This document shows positions 27,649 to 36,953 of a stretch of DNA of 64,000 nt, one piece after another. Origin of the DNA: CAYOZN01 sp964408455 (GTDB lineage: Bacteria; Planctomycetota; Phycisphaerae; UBA1845; UTPLA1); assembly GCA_964408455.1 (NCBI GenBank), contig CAYOZN010000004.1, positions 186,001 to 250,000 of the forward strand, read 5' to 3'. The notes below the pieces were generated by a model that saw only the letters and a list, made by a program, of their open reading frames with translations, did not search any database and was not told the origin of the DNA. The position numbers and the translations under genes are program-made. Positions within the stretch are counted from its first letter, which is position 1. Each line of letters opens with the position of its first letter.

Positions 27649-28492
27649 GCTCGAGCTCAGTTGCTTCCGCGGAGCGCCGTATCTGTGCATTCTGGGCGAC
27701 CGACCGGTCCAGCGGATGCTGCCACTGTGCCGTCAGCCGCGGGATGATGACGTTTGCGATGAAACGGGCATTGGTCACGGACACGTGTCCGCCGTCCCAG
27801 TCGTGTTCGACGTAGGCGCTGCGCCACGGCAGATTATACACGCGGCGGTAGGCGGCTTCGGCGCGGCGGCCGTACTTTGCGAGGGAAAATCCATTGATTC
27901 CGGCGGGCGGCCCGCTGCCGCCGTCGGCATTGACGACCATGCCGCTGAGGATGGCATCCTTTCGGCTACAGGTCGCAAACAGGCCGTAACGCACCCTGGG
28001 CATGACCTTGGTGAGATCGCGGCGGGCCGAGACCGATGGCGAGAGCAGGGCAACGGCGTCGACGGTGACGCCCTGCTCGAGCTGTTCAATGGCGGAAAGG
28101 GCGACGGCGGTGCCTGCGGAGAGGCCCATGACAAATATGGGGCGCTCCGGATCGGCGGCCCGCGCTTCCTCAATTTTGCGGGCGAGCCCGGCCGCGACGG
28201 CGCTGTTCCTGGCGGCGAGCAGATGATCGGTGCCCGGGCCCAGGAAGGTGCTCCAGGAATAGGTGTCGACCTGAGCCGGCACCTTCGCCCGGCGGAAGCC
28301 GTCCTTGACGCTGGGGGTGCTGGAGTACCAGCCGGCGCCATCGCAGAAGAAGACCCTGGCCCCGAAGGGCTCCGGGGCGCAGCCGGATGACATCAATATG
28401 ACACTAAGGAGCAGGACCGCGGCAGAGGGGCGGGCCGCCTTTCCAGCGGGTGTGCGGAAGTATGGCAATTTAACTCGGCAGGAATGCTTCAT
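27641..28492 (-). CDS. Alpha/beta-hydrolase lipoprotein
   Basis: 283 aa from ATG 28492. N-terminal signal with lipobox (LLLSVILMSSGC). An alpha/beta-hydrolase fold is indicated by a first strand ARVFFCDGAGWY, the nucleophile elbow GLSAGTA (Ser in GxSxG), and a late His in WDGGHVSVTNARFI; the acid could be an Asp in KDAILSG. No lipase or esterase subfamily is certain. It overlaps the downstream TPR lipoprotein gene and follows the ferredoxin gene by 62 bp in the same direction, so the three may form one unit. Both lipoproteins are likely to act together in the cell envelope. Confidence 0.75.
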   Translation of the reverse strand: MKHSCRVKLPYFRTPAGKAARPSAAVLLLSVILMSSGCAPEPFGARVFFCDGAGWYSSTPSVKDGFRRAKVPAQVDTYSWSTFLGPGTDHLLAARNSAVAAGLARKIEEARAADPERPIFVMGLSAGTAVALSAIEQLEQGVTVDAVALLSPSVSARRDLTKVMPRVRYGLFATCSRKDAILSGMVVNADGGSGPPAGINGFSLAKYGRRAEAAYRRVYNLPWRSAYVEHDWDGGHVSVTNARFIANVIIPRLTAQWQHPLDRSVAQNAQIRRSAEATELEHE

Positions 28493-28554
28493 GGTGCCTC
28501 ACGCGCGTCATCGGCGTCGTTGCCCGCGGTTGCCGATGTCCCGCCGCCGAAGCG

Positions 28555-28908
28555 TCAGACACCGCCGGGTTCGGGAATGTCCCAACCCTTTTCCTTCTCC
28601 CGCTTCTGGATTTCCTCGAGCGACAGGGCCCCGGGCAGAGCATCCTTCTTTTCGGTGATGTTGGTACCCTTGCTGAACAGTTCGCGGTTCTTATCGGTCC
28701 ACTCGCGATAGGGCTCGGGCACTTCGTCCTCGGTATAGATGGCGTGGACCGGACACTCGGGAATGCACAGGCCGCAATCGATGCACGTGTCCGGATCGAT
28801 GACCAGCATGGCCGGGCTTTCGATCTCCCAGAAGCATTCCACCGGGCAGACCGTGGCACAATCGGTGTAGCGGCAGTTTACGCATCGTTCGGTTACGACG
28901 TGAGTCAT
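28555..28908 (-). CDS. fdxA: Seven-iron ferredoxin (3Fe-4S/4Fe-4S)
   Basis: 117 aa from ATG 28908, where the family sequence begins (MTHVVTERCVNCRYTDCATV); a 25-residue in-frame extension upstream is rejected. Residues around 9-21 hold CxxCx4CxxxCP, followed by VECFWE, and 39-52 hold CIDCGLCIPECP, the cluster pattern of 7Fe ferredoxin I / FdxA. A C-terminal extension of about 60 residues (REWTDKNRELFSKG ... LEEIQKREKEKGW) is helical and common in FdxA. It is a soluble electron carrier; its redox partner is not shown by the neighbours. Confidence 0.92.
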   Translation of the reverse strand: MTHVVTERCVNCRYTDCATVCPVECFWEIESPAMLVIDPDTCIDCGLCIPECPVHAIYTEDEVPEPYREWTDKNRELFSKGTNITEKKDALPGALSLEEIQKREKEKGWDIPEPGGV

Positions 28909-29235
28909 GGCGATAAAAACCCTCTCCCGCCGGGGCGGGAAACTCCTGCGGCCGGCCATAACGGAGGACGTGCGCGCCCGCACGGGCGAGCGCCAACGCC
29001 ATCGAAACTTTTACGAGTTATTGCACACCGGGCGGGAAACGTCAACGGCGCCCAATCCGCACGGCGTGCCGCCGCCGGCCGGAAGCCGCCGTCGATGCGG
29101 GAGTTGCGCTCCGCCGTTTGCCGCGAGGTCAGCCGGGGCCGTTGCCGCCGAACGCGGCAATACCCATGATAGGCCCTTTTTCCCGCCGCCCTGCCCGGCG
29201 GGCCGATTAACCGACTAGCAAATGGGGCTGAAGAC
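28909..29235. other. Divergent intergenic region, ferredoxin / agmatinase
   Basis: 327 bp between divergently transcribed genes. It must hold both promoters. I could not pick out convincing -35/-10 boxes, operators or a small gene. Confidence 0.35.
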
Positions 29236-30114
29236 TTGAACCCACACCTGCCGGACAACTTCCTCGGCCTGTCCGCCGAACAATCGGACTATCGCCGGGC
29301 ACGCTACGCCGTGCTGCCAATTCCGTACGACGCGACCGTCAGCTTTCAGGTCGGCACCCGCGAAGGCCCGCGGGCCATCATCACGGCCAGCCAGCAGGTC
29401 GAACTGTTTGACGAGGAGTTTGGTCGCGAATTCTGCGACTGCGGCATCGCCACGCTCGATCCGCTGTTTCCCAACATGGCGGGGCCGGAGGCGATGCATG
29501 CGGACATCTACACCGCCGCCCGGCGAGTGGTGAAGGATGGAAAGGTGCTGCTGAGCCTCGGCGGCGAGCACTCGATCACCAGCGCGCTGGTGCGGGCGGT
29601 GATGACGCGGCACAAGAAGATCGGCGTGCTACAGATCGATGCGCACGCAGACTTGCGCGAAGAGTATGAGGGCACGCCGTTCAGCCACGCGGCGGTGATG
29701 CGCCGCGTCGTCGAGTACGGCGTTCCGATTGTGGCGGTCGGCATTCGCAATTACAGCCTGGAGGAGCATCGCTTCATGCGCCGGCACAAGCTCGAGCCGA
29801 TCAGCGCGCGGGAGGCGCGCGCCAATCCGGATCGGGTGCTGGCGGCGATCGAGTCGCTGCCGGAGCTGGTGTATGTCACGATCGACATCGACGGTTTCGA
29901 CCCTGCTTACGCACCGGGCACGGGCACGCCGGAGCCGGGTGGTCTCGACTGGTACCAGGTGACAGATCTACTCCGGGCGGTGGCCGGCGCGCGTCGCATC
30001 ATCGGCGCCGACATTGTCGAGGTCATGCCCATCCCTGGCAGCCGGCAGACCGAGTTTCTCGCGGCAAAGCTGCTTTACAAGCTGATTGCGCACGTCGAGG
30101 CCAATCGGACGTGA
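29236..30114 (+). CDS. speB: Agmatinase/ureohydrolase family protein
   Basis: 292 aa from TTG 29236; no in-frame ATG gives the conserved N-terminus (NFLGL ... AVLPIPYDATVSFQVGTREG). Binuclear manganese site residues are present: GGEHS at 109-113, DAHAD at 135-139 (Asp, His, Asp) and IDIDGFDPAYAPGTGTPEPG near 214-235. Agmatinases convert agmatine to putrescine and urea; related family members act on other guanidino compounds, so the substrate is an inference. The gene stands alone; the SMR guanidinium-type exporter 12 kb away is not close enough to link. Confidence 0.88.
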   Translation: MNPHLPDNFLGLSAEQSDYRRARYAVLPIPYDATVSFQVGTREGPRAIITASQQVELFDEEFGREFCDCGIATLDPLFPNMAGPEAMHADIYTAARRVVKDGKVLLSLGGEHSITSALVRAVMTRHKKIGVLQIDAHADLREEYEGTPFSHAAVMRRVVEYGVPIVAVGIRNYSLEEHRFMRRHKLEPISAREARANPDRVLAAIESLPELVYVTIDIDGFDPAYAPGTGTPEPGGLDWYQVTDLLRAVAGARRIIGADIVEVMPIPGSRQTEFLAAKLLYKLIAHVEANRT

Positions 30115-30285
30115 TGTCGGGAGCAGATCCGCAATTCAGCGTGCCATGAGCGATCGACCTGTACCGACGAGCGTGCCGGCGCCCATACCCACTTGAAGCG
30201 CCAACGCGGACGCATCGGGCAATGACACTCGGCAGGTGCACACCGCCAATGGGCTGCACGCCGTTGACTGAATGTCCCGAATGAG

Positions 30286-30296
30286 TAACAATGTTA
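30286..30296. promoter_or_regulatory. Possible Zur/Fur-like palindrome upstream of His/Cys-rich gene
   Basis: TAACAATGTTA is a near-palindrome containing an AATGTTA half like known Zur boxes. It lies 26 bp upstream of ATG 30323. The arms are short, so this is a weak call, made because the following two products are rich in His and Cys. Confidence 0.25.
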
Positions 30297-30322
30297 TTGG
30301 TTCAGGGTTTAACGGATCTGGC

Positions 30323-30700
30323 ATGAGCAGCCTCGGTCGTAACTTTTTCCGCGCATTTCTCGGCCTGGCGTCCCTTGCGCTTAGCGCGCCCGGGCTGACG
30401 GCCTCGCTGCATAGCCACGCGGAACACTCGGCAGAAATCCCGGCCGGCGAACTATGCCACGCCCATGCGCGCGGCGGCGACCATCATGCCCCGACCGGCG
30501 ATGTGCCGCTCCAGTCCCAGGACGAGCACTGCCAGACGTGCTACCAGATCGCCCAGGCGGGCCAGGGCGTCGCGCCGCCGCCCGCCATCTGCATCGAACA
30601 GGCAATCGAGCCAGCGGGCGAGATGCAGGCCGTTGCGCTGATCCCGCCAATCCGTTCACACACGCCCTTCTCGTCGCCTCGCGCACCGCCATCTGCTTAG
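30323..30700 (+). CDS. His/Cys-rich exported small protein
   Basis: 125 aa from ATG 30323 (in-frame ATGs at 30272 and 30281 are alternatives). The N-terminal hydrophobic stretch (FFRAFLGLASLALSAPGLTA) looks like a signal or anchor. The mature part has dense metal-ligand residues: SLHSHAEHS, CHAHARGGDHH and DEHCQTCYQI. Similar His/Cys-rich short proteins (DUF2946-like) are linked to copper or zinc handling, but I cannot assign this to a family with certainty. It is followed 227 bp later by a His-rich pseudopilin-like protein. It ends in TAG. Confidence 0.6.
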   Translation: MSSLGRNFFRAFLGLASLALSAPGLTASLHSHAEHSAEIPAGELCHAHARGGDHHAPTGDVPLQSQDEHCQTCYQIAQAGQGVAPPPAICIEQAIEPAGEMQAVALIPPIRSHTPFSSPRAPPSA

Positions 30701-30927
30701 TCATTCTCGAACGATGCCGCTCGCGCGGTTGCATGCGCGCCGGATGCTGCGCCAGCAGCCAGTCCGGTTCGCACGGCGGACCTGATCGCAGCGCGGCGGC
30801 GCTTCACCTGCGTGTCATTGCGCACGCGCCTGCGCCGGTTCCGGCGTCAAAGTCACACTGAACTCACGATCCGTTCGGCCTGCGCGCGCACACTCGCGCG
30901 CTAGCCCCTATTTATGCGGTGAACAAA

Positions 30928-31683
30928 ATGCGAAGACGAGGTTTTACCCTTATAGAATTGCTCGTTGTCATTGCCATCATTTCGCTGCTGCTGTCGATTC
31001 TGCTACCGGCGCTCTCCGGCGCGCGCGAACAGGGCAAGAGCACGAAATGCCTGGCGAATCTGCACAATGCCGGCGTCGCCCTGCACGCGTACTTCAACAT
31101 CAGCAACGACGTCTTTCCGCCGGCCGAGGATCACGACGAGGGCGGGCCACACATTTCGTGGCTGGACGTGCTCGAGCCTTATTCCGATTCCCGGCTGCAA
31201 TTCATCTGCCCGTCGGATCGCGCTTCGAACTTTGACGATCCCGACGACCATATCCGGCGACACACCAGCTATGGCACGAACCTGTTCATGAGTCCGGAAG
31301 AGGAAGAGCACGACCGGCACGATCACGAGGGCCCTCCGGGGGGTTACACCTCGCAGACGCGCCTGGCGGCGCGGGCGGCGAGCCTCGTCTATGCCGCGGA
31401 ACTGGCAGAGCAGGATGCGAACGGCCTGCCGGTGCACCTGGATCACTTTCACTCCCACGAATGGCGCCACAATCCCGGCGAGGGGACGGGGGAGAGCGAT
31501 CCACGGCACTCGCTGTCGGTATGGCGTCATCGCGAGCGCTCAAACTACCTGTATGCGGACGGCCATGCGGAACGAAACGCATTCGGGCAGACGTTTCTGG
31601 TCAGTCCCGATGGCGAGCAGCTGATCATCGACCGGTACGACCCGGGTTTTCCGCACTCGCCCGTGGGCTGGTACGGGCAATGA
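30928..31683 (+). CDS. His-rich pseudopilin-like protein with H-X9-DG motif
   Basis: 251 aa from ATG 30928, favoured by GGTGA at 30918-30922; GTG 30919 is the alternative. The short leader MRRRG precedes the prepilin helix FTLIELLVVIAIISLLLS. Near the C-terminus is the signature HRERSNYLYADGHAE (H-X9-DG). Unlike the pseudopilin at 10401 it is rich in His and acidic residues (EEEEHDRHDHEG; LDHFHSHEWRH). Together with the His/Cys-rich protein just upstream, this suggests metal binding outside the cytoplasm. No transporter gene is adjacent within the window to confirm it. Confidence 0.85.
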   Translation: MRRRGFTLIELLVVIAIISLLLSILLPALSGAREQGKSTKCLANLHNAGVALHAYFNISNDVFPPAEDHDEGGPHISWLDVLEPYSDSRLQFICPSDRASNFDDPDDHIRRHTSYGTNLFMSPEEEEHDRHDHEGPPGGYTSQTRLAARAASLVYAAELAEQDANGLPVHLDHFHSHEWRHNPGEGTGESDPRHSLSVWRHRERSNYLYADGHAERNAFGQTFLVSPDGEQLIIDRYDPGFPHSPVGWYGQ

Positions 31684-31776
31684 GCCGGCGAGCGAAGGGC
31701 GACGCGACGACCGTTTTCGGGACGCACGAGAATGCCGTTTCGATAACACCAAAAAGGGGATTTCGCGGCGGCGGTT

Positions 31777-34700
31777 TCAGCGATCCGGCTGAGACTGCCA
31801 ATAGCGGATCGCGCCGTCGTCGCCGCAGGAGTATAACCGCCGGCCGTCGGGGCTGAAGCGCACCACGCTGACCGGGCGGCCGTGGCCGGTGAGCGCGAAG
31901 AACTCCTCGCCCGTCGCGACTTCCCACAGGCGCACGCTTTCATCCGCGCCGCAGGTGGCCAGCCGCAATCCATCGGGGCTGAAGGCGGCGCAACGAACCG
32001 GGCCGAGATGGCCCACGCATTCGGCAAGCCTGCGGCCGGTGTCGGTCTGCCAGATGTTGACGCTGCCTTCGCTGCCGGTGGTGACCATGAGACTTTCGTC
32101 CGCGCTCAGGGCGAGCGACATGATCAGTTCTCGGTGGGCCTGAAATGCGCGAAGCTCGGTGCCATCGGCAGCGCTGATGAACTTGACGCGGCCGTCCATG
32201 CCGCCGGTGACGATCTGCCGCCCGTCGCGCCGGAAGGCGAGCGCGCGGGCGGCGCGCAGATGCGGATGGACGGTAAACTGCTCCGACAGGCCTTCGATGT
32301 TTACCAGGCTCACGCGCCCATCGGAGAGCCCGAGCGCGATGGTTCGTTCGTCGGGGGAAAAGCGCACGATGTAGGCCGCGCGTTCGCCGAGCGCGGCTTC
32401 GGCGACGGCTTCGCCGGTGAGGGTGCTCCAAAGGATGACGCGGCGATCGAGGCCGGCGCTGACCAGCCACTGCCCGCTGGGCGAGATGTCGACGGAGTAG
32501 ATCGCGCCGGTGTGGCCGTGCATCTCGGCGAGCTGCTCCCGCGTCTGGCCATCCCAGCGACGGAGCACCTGGCCGGTGCCGCCGGAGAGCAGGAAGCTGC
32601 CGTCGGCGCTGAGGGCCATCGCCATGGCATTCTCCGCGCCGGTGACGATGAGCGGCGTCTCGTCCGCGGGCGGCCAGGGCCACCACTTCAGCTTGCCGGC
32701 AAAATCGCAGGTGATGAGTTCGTCGCCGCGGACGGGATTGCCGGCGAACATGATGGGGTCGGCATGGCCGCGCATGGTGTGCGCCAGATCCCAGGTGCCG
32801 ACGTTCCAGACGCGCAGGTGCCGGTCGTCTCCGGCGCTGATCAGGTGCCGCCCATCCGGCGAGAATTCGACGGTCCAGATGTTGCCCATGTGAGCCGTCA
32901 GTCGCCGGATTTCGGCGCCGGTATCAAGGTCCCAGAGGATGATCTCGGCGTCGAGCCCGGCCGAGGCGAGAATGCGGCCGTCGCGGCTGATGGCGGCCGC
33001 GTGGAGCGGCAGGCGATGACCGACGAATGTGTGGACGGTTTCGCGGCGATTCAGGTCCCAGAGCTTGAGCGCATGGTCGCGGCCGACGGTCACCAGGCGT
33101 CCGTCGTCATGCAGCAGGATGCGGGAGATGGCAAGTTCATGTGCGTGGGCCTCCCAGAGCAGGTTCAATGCAGCGGTGTCGTACACGCGGAGCCAGCCAT
33201 CGTTGCCGCCGGCGAAGAGCACGGCTTCATCGCGCGACAGCGCTAACTCGCGGATTCGGTGCCCGTCGGCCCCCTCGCGTACGTGTAAGAACGGCGCCTC
33301 CCGATCCGGGTCTCTGCTCCAGAAGCCAACGCCACCACTATCGAGCGCACAAAAGAGGCGAGTGCCGTCGGCATTCAACGCCAGCGCCGCAATAGGGCCA
33401 GGCATTCGTTGAGCGGAACGTGTCGTGCGGGCTGCCGCGTCGAACAGCATCAACTCGCCATCCACCCGGCCAATTGCAAGCGAGCGACCATCGCGCGAAA
33501 GGGCGGCGTCGGCCACGGCCGGACTGCCGCAACTCAGCGTGGCGAAAGAGCGGTCGGCCAATCGATTGAGATAGTTCCACTCCCATCCGCGCAGCTCGAC
33601 CGGGCATTCGCTGAGCAGGCGGCGGAATCGCGCTTCGTTCTGGGCGAGCATGGCGGCGTGTGCAAAGCCGATGCGGCTGAGATAGAGGGTGCGGCGGAGC
33701 TTGGCGGCCTCGGCATCGGCGCGGTCGCGCTGTTGCGCGCGCTCGGTGGCCAGCCATTCGTTTTCGCGCGCCTGCCGATACGAGACGATTCCGAACGCCG
33801 CCAGCGTCGCCACCATGATGAGGGCCACGGCTACGACGCCGCGATAGCGCTTGAGGCTTTTGCGAAGCACGTATAGCGCCGAGTCGCGCTTGGCATCGAC
33901 CGGTTCGCCATTCAGATAGCGTTGGAGGTCGCTTCCCAGATCGGCGGCCGAGCGGTAGCGGCGCTCGCGCTCCTTGTCGATGGCGCGGGCGACGATGGTC
34001 TCGAGTTCGCCTCGATAGTGGGGCTTGATGGCGCCCAGCGCGAGGGGTGCATCGTCGCGGATGATGCGGGCGGCCTCGGGCAGCGACTTGTTGCGAAAAT
34101 CGTGCGGCAGCCGCCCCGCCAGCAGCTGATAGAGCAGAACGCCCAGGGCATAAACATCCGTCCGGGTATCGACTTCCTCGGGGTCGCCGGCGACCTGCTC
34201 GGGGCTCATGTAGGGGATGGTGCCCAGCACCTGTCCGGAATGTGTGTGCATCGTGGTCAGCGGGTGCTCGCCGCCGATGGCGCGAGCCACGCCGAAATCG
34301 AGAATCTTCGGCTGCCCGTTCTGCTCGACGAGGATGTTTGCGGGCTTGAGATCGCGATGAATCACGCCGCGCTGATGGGCATGCTGCACGGCGTCACACA
34401 CCTTGATCATCAGCTCGAGTCGGTTGCGCACGTCGTAACGCTCGGCATCGGCGAATTCGGTCAGCGGCCTGCCGCGGACCAGCTCCATGGCGATGAAGGC
34501 CTGGTCCGGCTGGGTCTCGTCGGACACCCCGGCTTCATAGACCTGGGCAATGCCGGGATGGTGCAGCCGGCCGAGGATGTGGGCTTCATGTTCGAAACGG
34601 CGGAGCATTTCGCGCGAGGCAAGGCCGCGGCGAATGGCCTTGAGCGCGACGGTGCGGCGGGGAATGGCCTGCTGGGCTTCATACACGGTGCCCATGCCGC

Positions 34701-35007
34701 CTTCGCCAATGGTACGGATGATCTGGTACTGACCGGCGAGGACGGGAACGTGCGGCCGCAACTGGCTTTCCAGGGCCGACACGCCGGCGGCGCGCGCCAT
34801 CCCGGCAGCGAGGACCTGTTGACCGCCGCCGGCCTCGGCGATGGGGCCAAGGGAATTCTCGTCCTCGCGGAGAAGGGCCTCGACTTCCTGCCGCAGGGCC
34901 ACGTCGTCGCCACAACGGGCCAGCAGGAACTGCCCACGCGCTTCGACCGGTAGCTGGCAGGCATCCTTGAAGATCGATACGACGAGATGGAAACGTCCCG
35001 CATCCAT
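31777..35007 (-). CDS. Hanks-type Ser/Thr kinase with C-terminal WD40 repeats
   Basis: 1076 aa. Kinase domain about 92-360: GEGGMGTVYE (glycine loop, 101-110), Lys123, HRDLKPAN (217-224), DFG (237-239) and SPE. One transmembrane helix at about 390-408 separates it from a sensor half. Residues about 475-1070 are WD40 repeats, an extracytoplasmic or scaffold propeller (many copies of GH(T/L)G-x-(I/V)-x-x-VxFSPDG and LxSAGxDRxVxLW). The nearest upstream minus-strand gene is an ECF sigma factor of the type that accompanies such kinases, but a divergent globin gene lies between them. Confidence 0.92.
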   Translation of the reverse strand: MDAGRFHLVVSIFKDACQLPVEARGQFLLARCGDDVALRQEVEALLREDENSLGPIAEAGGGQQVLAAGMARAAGVSALESQLRPHVPVLAGQYQIIRTIGEGGMGTVYEAQQAIPRRTVALKAIRRGLASREMLRRFEHEAHILGRLHHPGIAQVYEAGVSDETQPDQAFIAMELVRGRPLTEFADAERYDVRNRLELMIKVCDAVQHAHQRGVIHRDLKPANILVEQNGQPKILDFGVARAIGGEHPLTTMHTHSGQVLGTIPYMSPEQVAGDPEEVDTRTDVYALGVLLYQLLAGRLPHDFRNKSLPEAARIIRDDAPLALGAIKPHYRGELETIVARAIDKERERRYRSAADLGSDLQRYLNGEPVDAKRDSALYVLRKSLKRYRGVVAVALIMVATLAAFGIVSYRQARENEWLATERAQQRDRADAEAAKLRRTLYLSRIGFAHAAMLAQNEARFRRLLSECPVELRGWEWNYLNRLADRSFATLSCGSPAVADAALSRDGRSLAIGRVDGELMLFDAAARTTRSAQRMPGPIAALALNADGTRLFCALDSGGVGFWSRDPDREAPFLHVREGADGHRIRELALSRDEAVLFAGGNDGWLRVYDTAALNLLWEAHAHELAISRILLHDDGRLVTVGRDHALKLWDLNRRETVHTFVGHRLPLHAAAISRDGRILASAGLDAEIILWDLDTGAEIRRLTAHMGNIWTVEFSPDGRHLISAGDDRHLRVWNVGTWDLAHTMRGHADPIMFAGNPVRGDELITCDFAGKLKWWPWPPADETPLIVTGAENAMAMALSADGSFLLSGGTGQVLRRWDGQTREQLAEMHGHTGAIYSVDISPSGQWLVSAGLDRRVILWSTLTGEAVAEAALGERAAYIVRFSPDERTIALGLSDGRVSLVNIEGLSEQFTVHPHLRAARALAFRRDGRQIVTGGMDGRVKFISAADGTELRAFQAHRELIMSLALSADESLMVTTGSEGSVNIWQTDTGRRLAECVGHLGPVRCAAFSPDGLRLATCGADESVRLWEVATGEEFFALTGHGRPVSVVRFSPDGRRLYSCGDDGAIRYWQSQPDR

Positions 35008-35107
35008 GGATGTGAACGATCACAATGCCAATGTGCGCGGCGACTTATGGTTGCCGCTACCGTCCTGCGTTTATCTCAGGAACAGGGTTCGAAAACAAGG
35101 AAAACAG

Positions 35108-35620
35108 GTGCGTATGGGCGTCACAAGACATCCCCTCTGTCCCGGGCACACCAGCCGACGGCTGCGAAGCATTCCGCCGGACGAACGACTCGTCCAGCTT
35201 CTGGAGTCCGGCTGGGCGCACATCGCGATCGATCAACTCGCGGCACGATTTTACGAGATTTTCTTCTGTCGCCATCCGCAACTCCGGGGCATGTTCGTCA
35301 CCAGCCTCAAGGAACAGCAGGCCAAGATCGGCGCCACGCTGCAACTGGTGGTCGAGCAGCTTCGCTCGCCGCACTTCGTTTTCCGGACGCTGCGGGAACT
35401 GGGACGCCGCCACGCGGTCATGGGCGTGCGGCCTGAGCACTATCCCCTGGTTGTCGATGCGCTCTCGACGGCCCTCGCGGAACTTGCGGGCGATCGCTGG
35501 TCGGCGGAGATGCGGGCCGAGTGGCAGGGCGCGCTGAACCTGATGGCCGACATGATGATCGAGGGCCACGCGCAGTCTTCCATCGGGAAAGAGCACAACA
35601 ATCCCGGCGCGCGCGGCTGA
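35108..35620 (+). CDS. Single-domain haemoglobin-like globin
   Basis: 170 aa from GTG 35108 (SD AAGGA at 35097-35101); ATG 35114 is close behind. The globin fold is recognisable: RFYEIFFCRHPQLRGMFVTS (helices B-C), KEQQAKIGATLQLVVEQL (helix E) and ELGRRHAVMGVRPEHYPLV, in which the His of RRHA fits the proximal haem ligand and GVRPEHY is typical of flavohaemoglobin-type globins. No FAD/NAD reductase domain follows. It could detoxify NO or sense/carry oxygen. It is divergent from the WD40 kinase and sits between that kinase and its likely sigma factor. Confidence 0.85.
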   Translation: MRMGVTRHPLCPGHTSRRLRSIPPDERLVQLLESGWAHIAIDQLAARFYEIFFCRHPQLRGMFVTSLKEQQAKIGATLQLVVEQLRSPHFVFRTLRELGRRHAVMGVRPEHYPLVVDALSTALAELAGDRWSAEMRAEWQGALNLMADMMIEGHAQSSIGKEHNNPGARG

Positions 35621-35681
35621 CATCCGCCGTGCTTACGCGCCACTGCTCGACTGGAATGAAGATCGCGCTTCATGGCTCGAC

Positions 35682-36257
35682 TTAATCATCAGCGGCGCCG
35701 CGGCTCAACTGGACATTGAGCCAGGCGCGGGCGGCGCGCCAGTCCAGTTCGACGGTTGCCTTGGAGACGCCGATCACGCGGGCGATTTCGGCCATGTCGA
35801 GGCCGCCGAAGAACCGCAACTCGACGACGCGGTGCTGGCGGGCGTCCAGGCGTTCCAGTTCGGTCAGGGCATCGTCGAGTGCGATGGCGTCGATGAGCTT
35901 GTCTTCGTTCGGAATCACCACGTCGCCCAGGCTGACTTGGTCCCAGGATCCGCCGCGCTTCTGAGCGCGGGCCCGGCGGGCATGGTCGGTGAGAATCTGG
36001 CGCATGGCCGTCGCGGCCACGGCAAAGAAATGAGCGCGGTCGTTGAACTTCACGCCGGTCCTGTCGATCAGGCGGACAAATGCCTCATGAACGAGGGCGG
36101 TGGGCTGGAGCGTGTGATCGGACGGCTGCGCCCGGAAATAACTCGATGCCAGGGCCCGGAGTTCTTCGTAGACCAGCGGAAGCAGGCGGTCGACGGCGGC
36201 GGCGTCGCCGCGGTTGACTGCCTGGAGCGCCATGGTCAAGTCATCCTGATCCGCCAT
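35682..36257 (-). CDS. ECF sigma factor (kinase-associated type)
   Basis: 191 aa from ATG 36257. Region 2: LPLVYEELRALASSYFRAQP and TALVHEAFVRLID with NDRAHFFAVAATAMRQIL. Region 4: ELERLDARQHRVVELRFFGG then a helix-turn-helix (MAEIARVIGVSKATVELDWR). This matches the ECF type that planctomycetes and acidobacteria carry beside Ser/Thr kinases instead of a classic anti-sigma factor. The sibling at 53361-53933 shares the AHFFAVAA-RxIL pattern. The kinase at 31777-35007 is the presumed partner, reading in the same direction but split off by the globin gene. Confidence 0.9.
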   Translation of the reverse strand: MADQDDLTMALQAVNRGDAAAVDRLLPLVYEELRALASSYFRAQPSDHTLQPTALVHEAFVRLIDRTGVKFNDRAHFFAVAATAMRQILTDHARRARAQKRGGSWDQVSLGDVVIPNEDKLIDAIALDDALTELERLDARQHRVVELRFFGGLDMAEIARVIGVSKATVELDWRAARAWLNVQLSRGAADD

Positions 36258-36614
36258 TTGCCCGAGCCTCCCGCCGATTATCCGGCCCGCCCACCAGGGA
36301 TGGGCACATCTTATCCGACGGGGCGGAGGGAACGAACAGGCGCCGGGGAAATCGGTTCAGGACGCGCGAAGGGCATCAATTTGCCCGGGGAATTCGGGCG
36401 ATGCTTGAATCTGAATTTCATGCATACCTACAATGACGAAAGCAACAGGCGCGGTCGGTCGGCTGTTCTGCCGGTTTCGCCGATGCTGCCTTCCCGTTGG
36501 TTCTGCGACGGGGCCCGTCGCCGGAGATCCGCCTCTCGTTCGGCGGGGCGGCGCAGGGCGGATTCGCAGCGCGGCTTCCAACGGATCCGCGGGAAAGACG
36601 GGGGGAAGACACCA
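36258..36614. other. Intergenic region, nothing recognised
   Basis: 357 bp between the divergent sigma factor and small-protein genes. Apart from a short hairpin-like GGGCATCAATTTGCCC near 36369 I see no gene, operator or terminator. Confidence 0.3.
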
Positions 36615-36953
36615 ATGAGTTCCACGCACAGTTCGTTCGATCCCAAGAAGCGCGAGTGGCGTTCGCCCGAGACGGAGAACGCGTTTTACTGGCTGACTGC
36701 CGCAGGCACGACACCGGCCAGGGAACTCGAAGAGATCATGCGAAACTACCAGCTGCCGGCTTATGACATGGTGGATGTCGGCCGGCGGCTGCTGAAGGTG
36801 CTCGGCATGCCGAAGGCCCGGTTCGGGGGCGACAGCGGCAAGGTCGATCTGCTCGATCTGGCCGAGGCCATCATCGAGTACGGCATTTCGAAGGGCTGGG
36901 ACGTGGTGGAAGAGCCCGACGTGGCCGGCAGCGACGCCGGCGGCTCCACCTGA
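36615..36953 (+). CDS. Small conserved-looking protein, 112 aa, unknown function
   Basis: ATG 36615 follows a purine-rich GGGGGAAG. The product is soluble, with a helical centre (TTPARELEEIMRNYQLPAYD; MVDVGRRLLKVLGMPKARF) and an acidic tail. No family recognised. An upstream in-frame extension is out of character and rejected. It stands alone between the sigma-factor promoter region and the HTTM gene. Confidence 0.65.
   Translation: MSSTHSSFDPKKREWRSPETENAFYWLTAAGTTPARELEEIMRNYQLPAYDMVDVGRRLLKVLGMPKARFGGDSGKVDLLDLAEAIIEYGISKGWDVVEEPDVAGSDAGGST

Noticed and set aside
31882..33246. Plus-strand 454-codon frame
   Set aside because: Antisense to the WD40 half of the kinase; no domain of its own.
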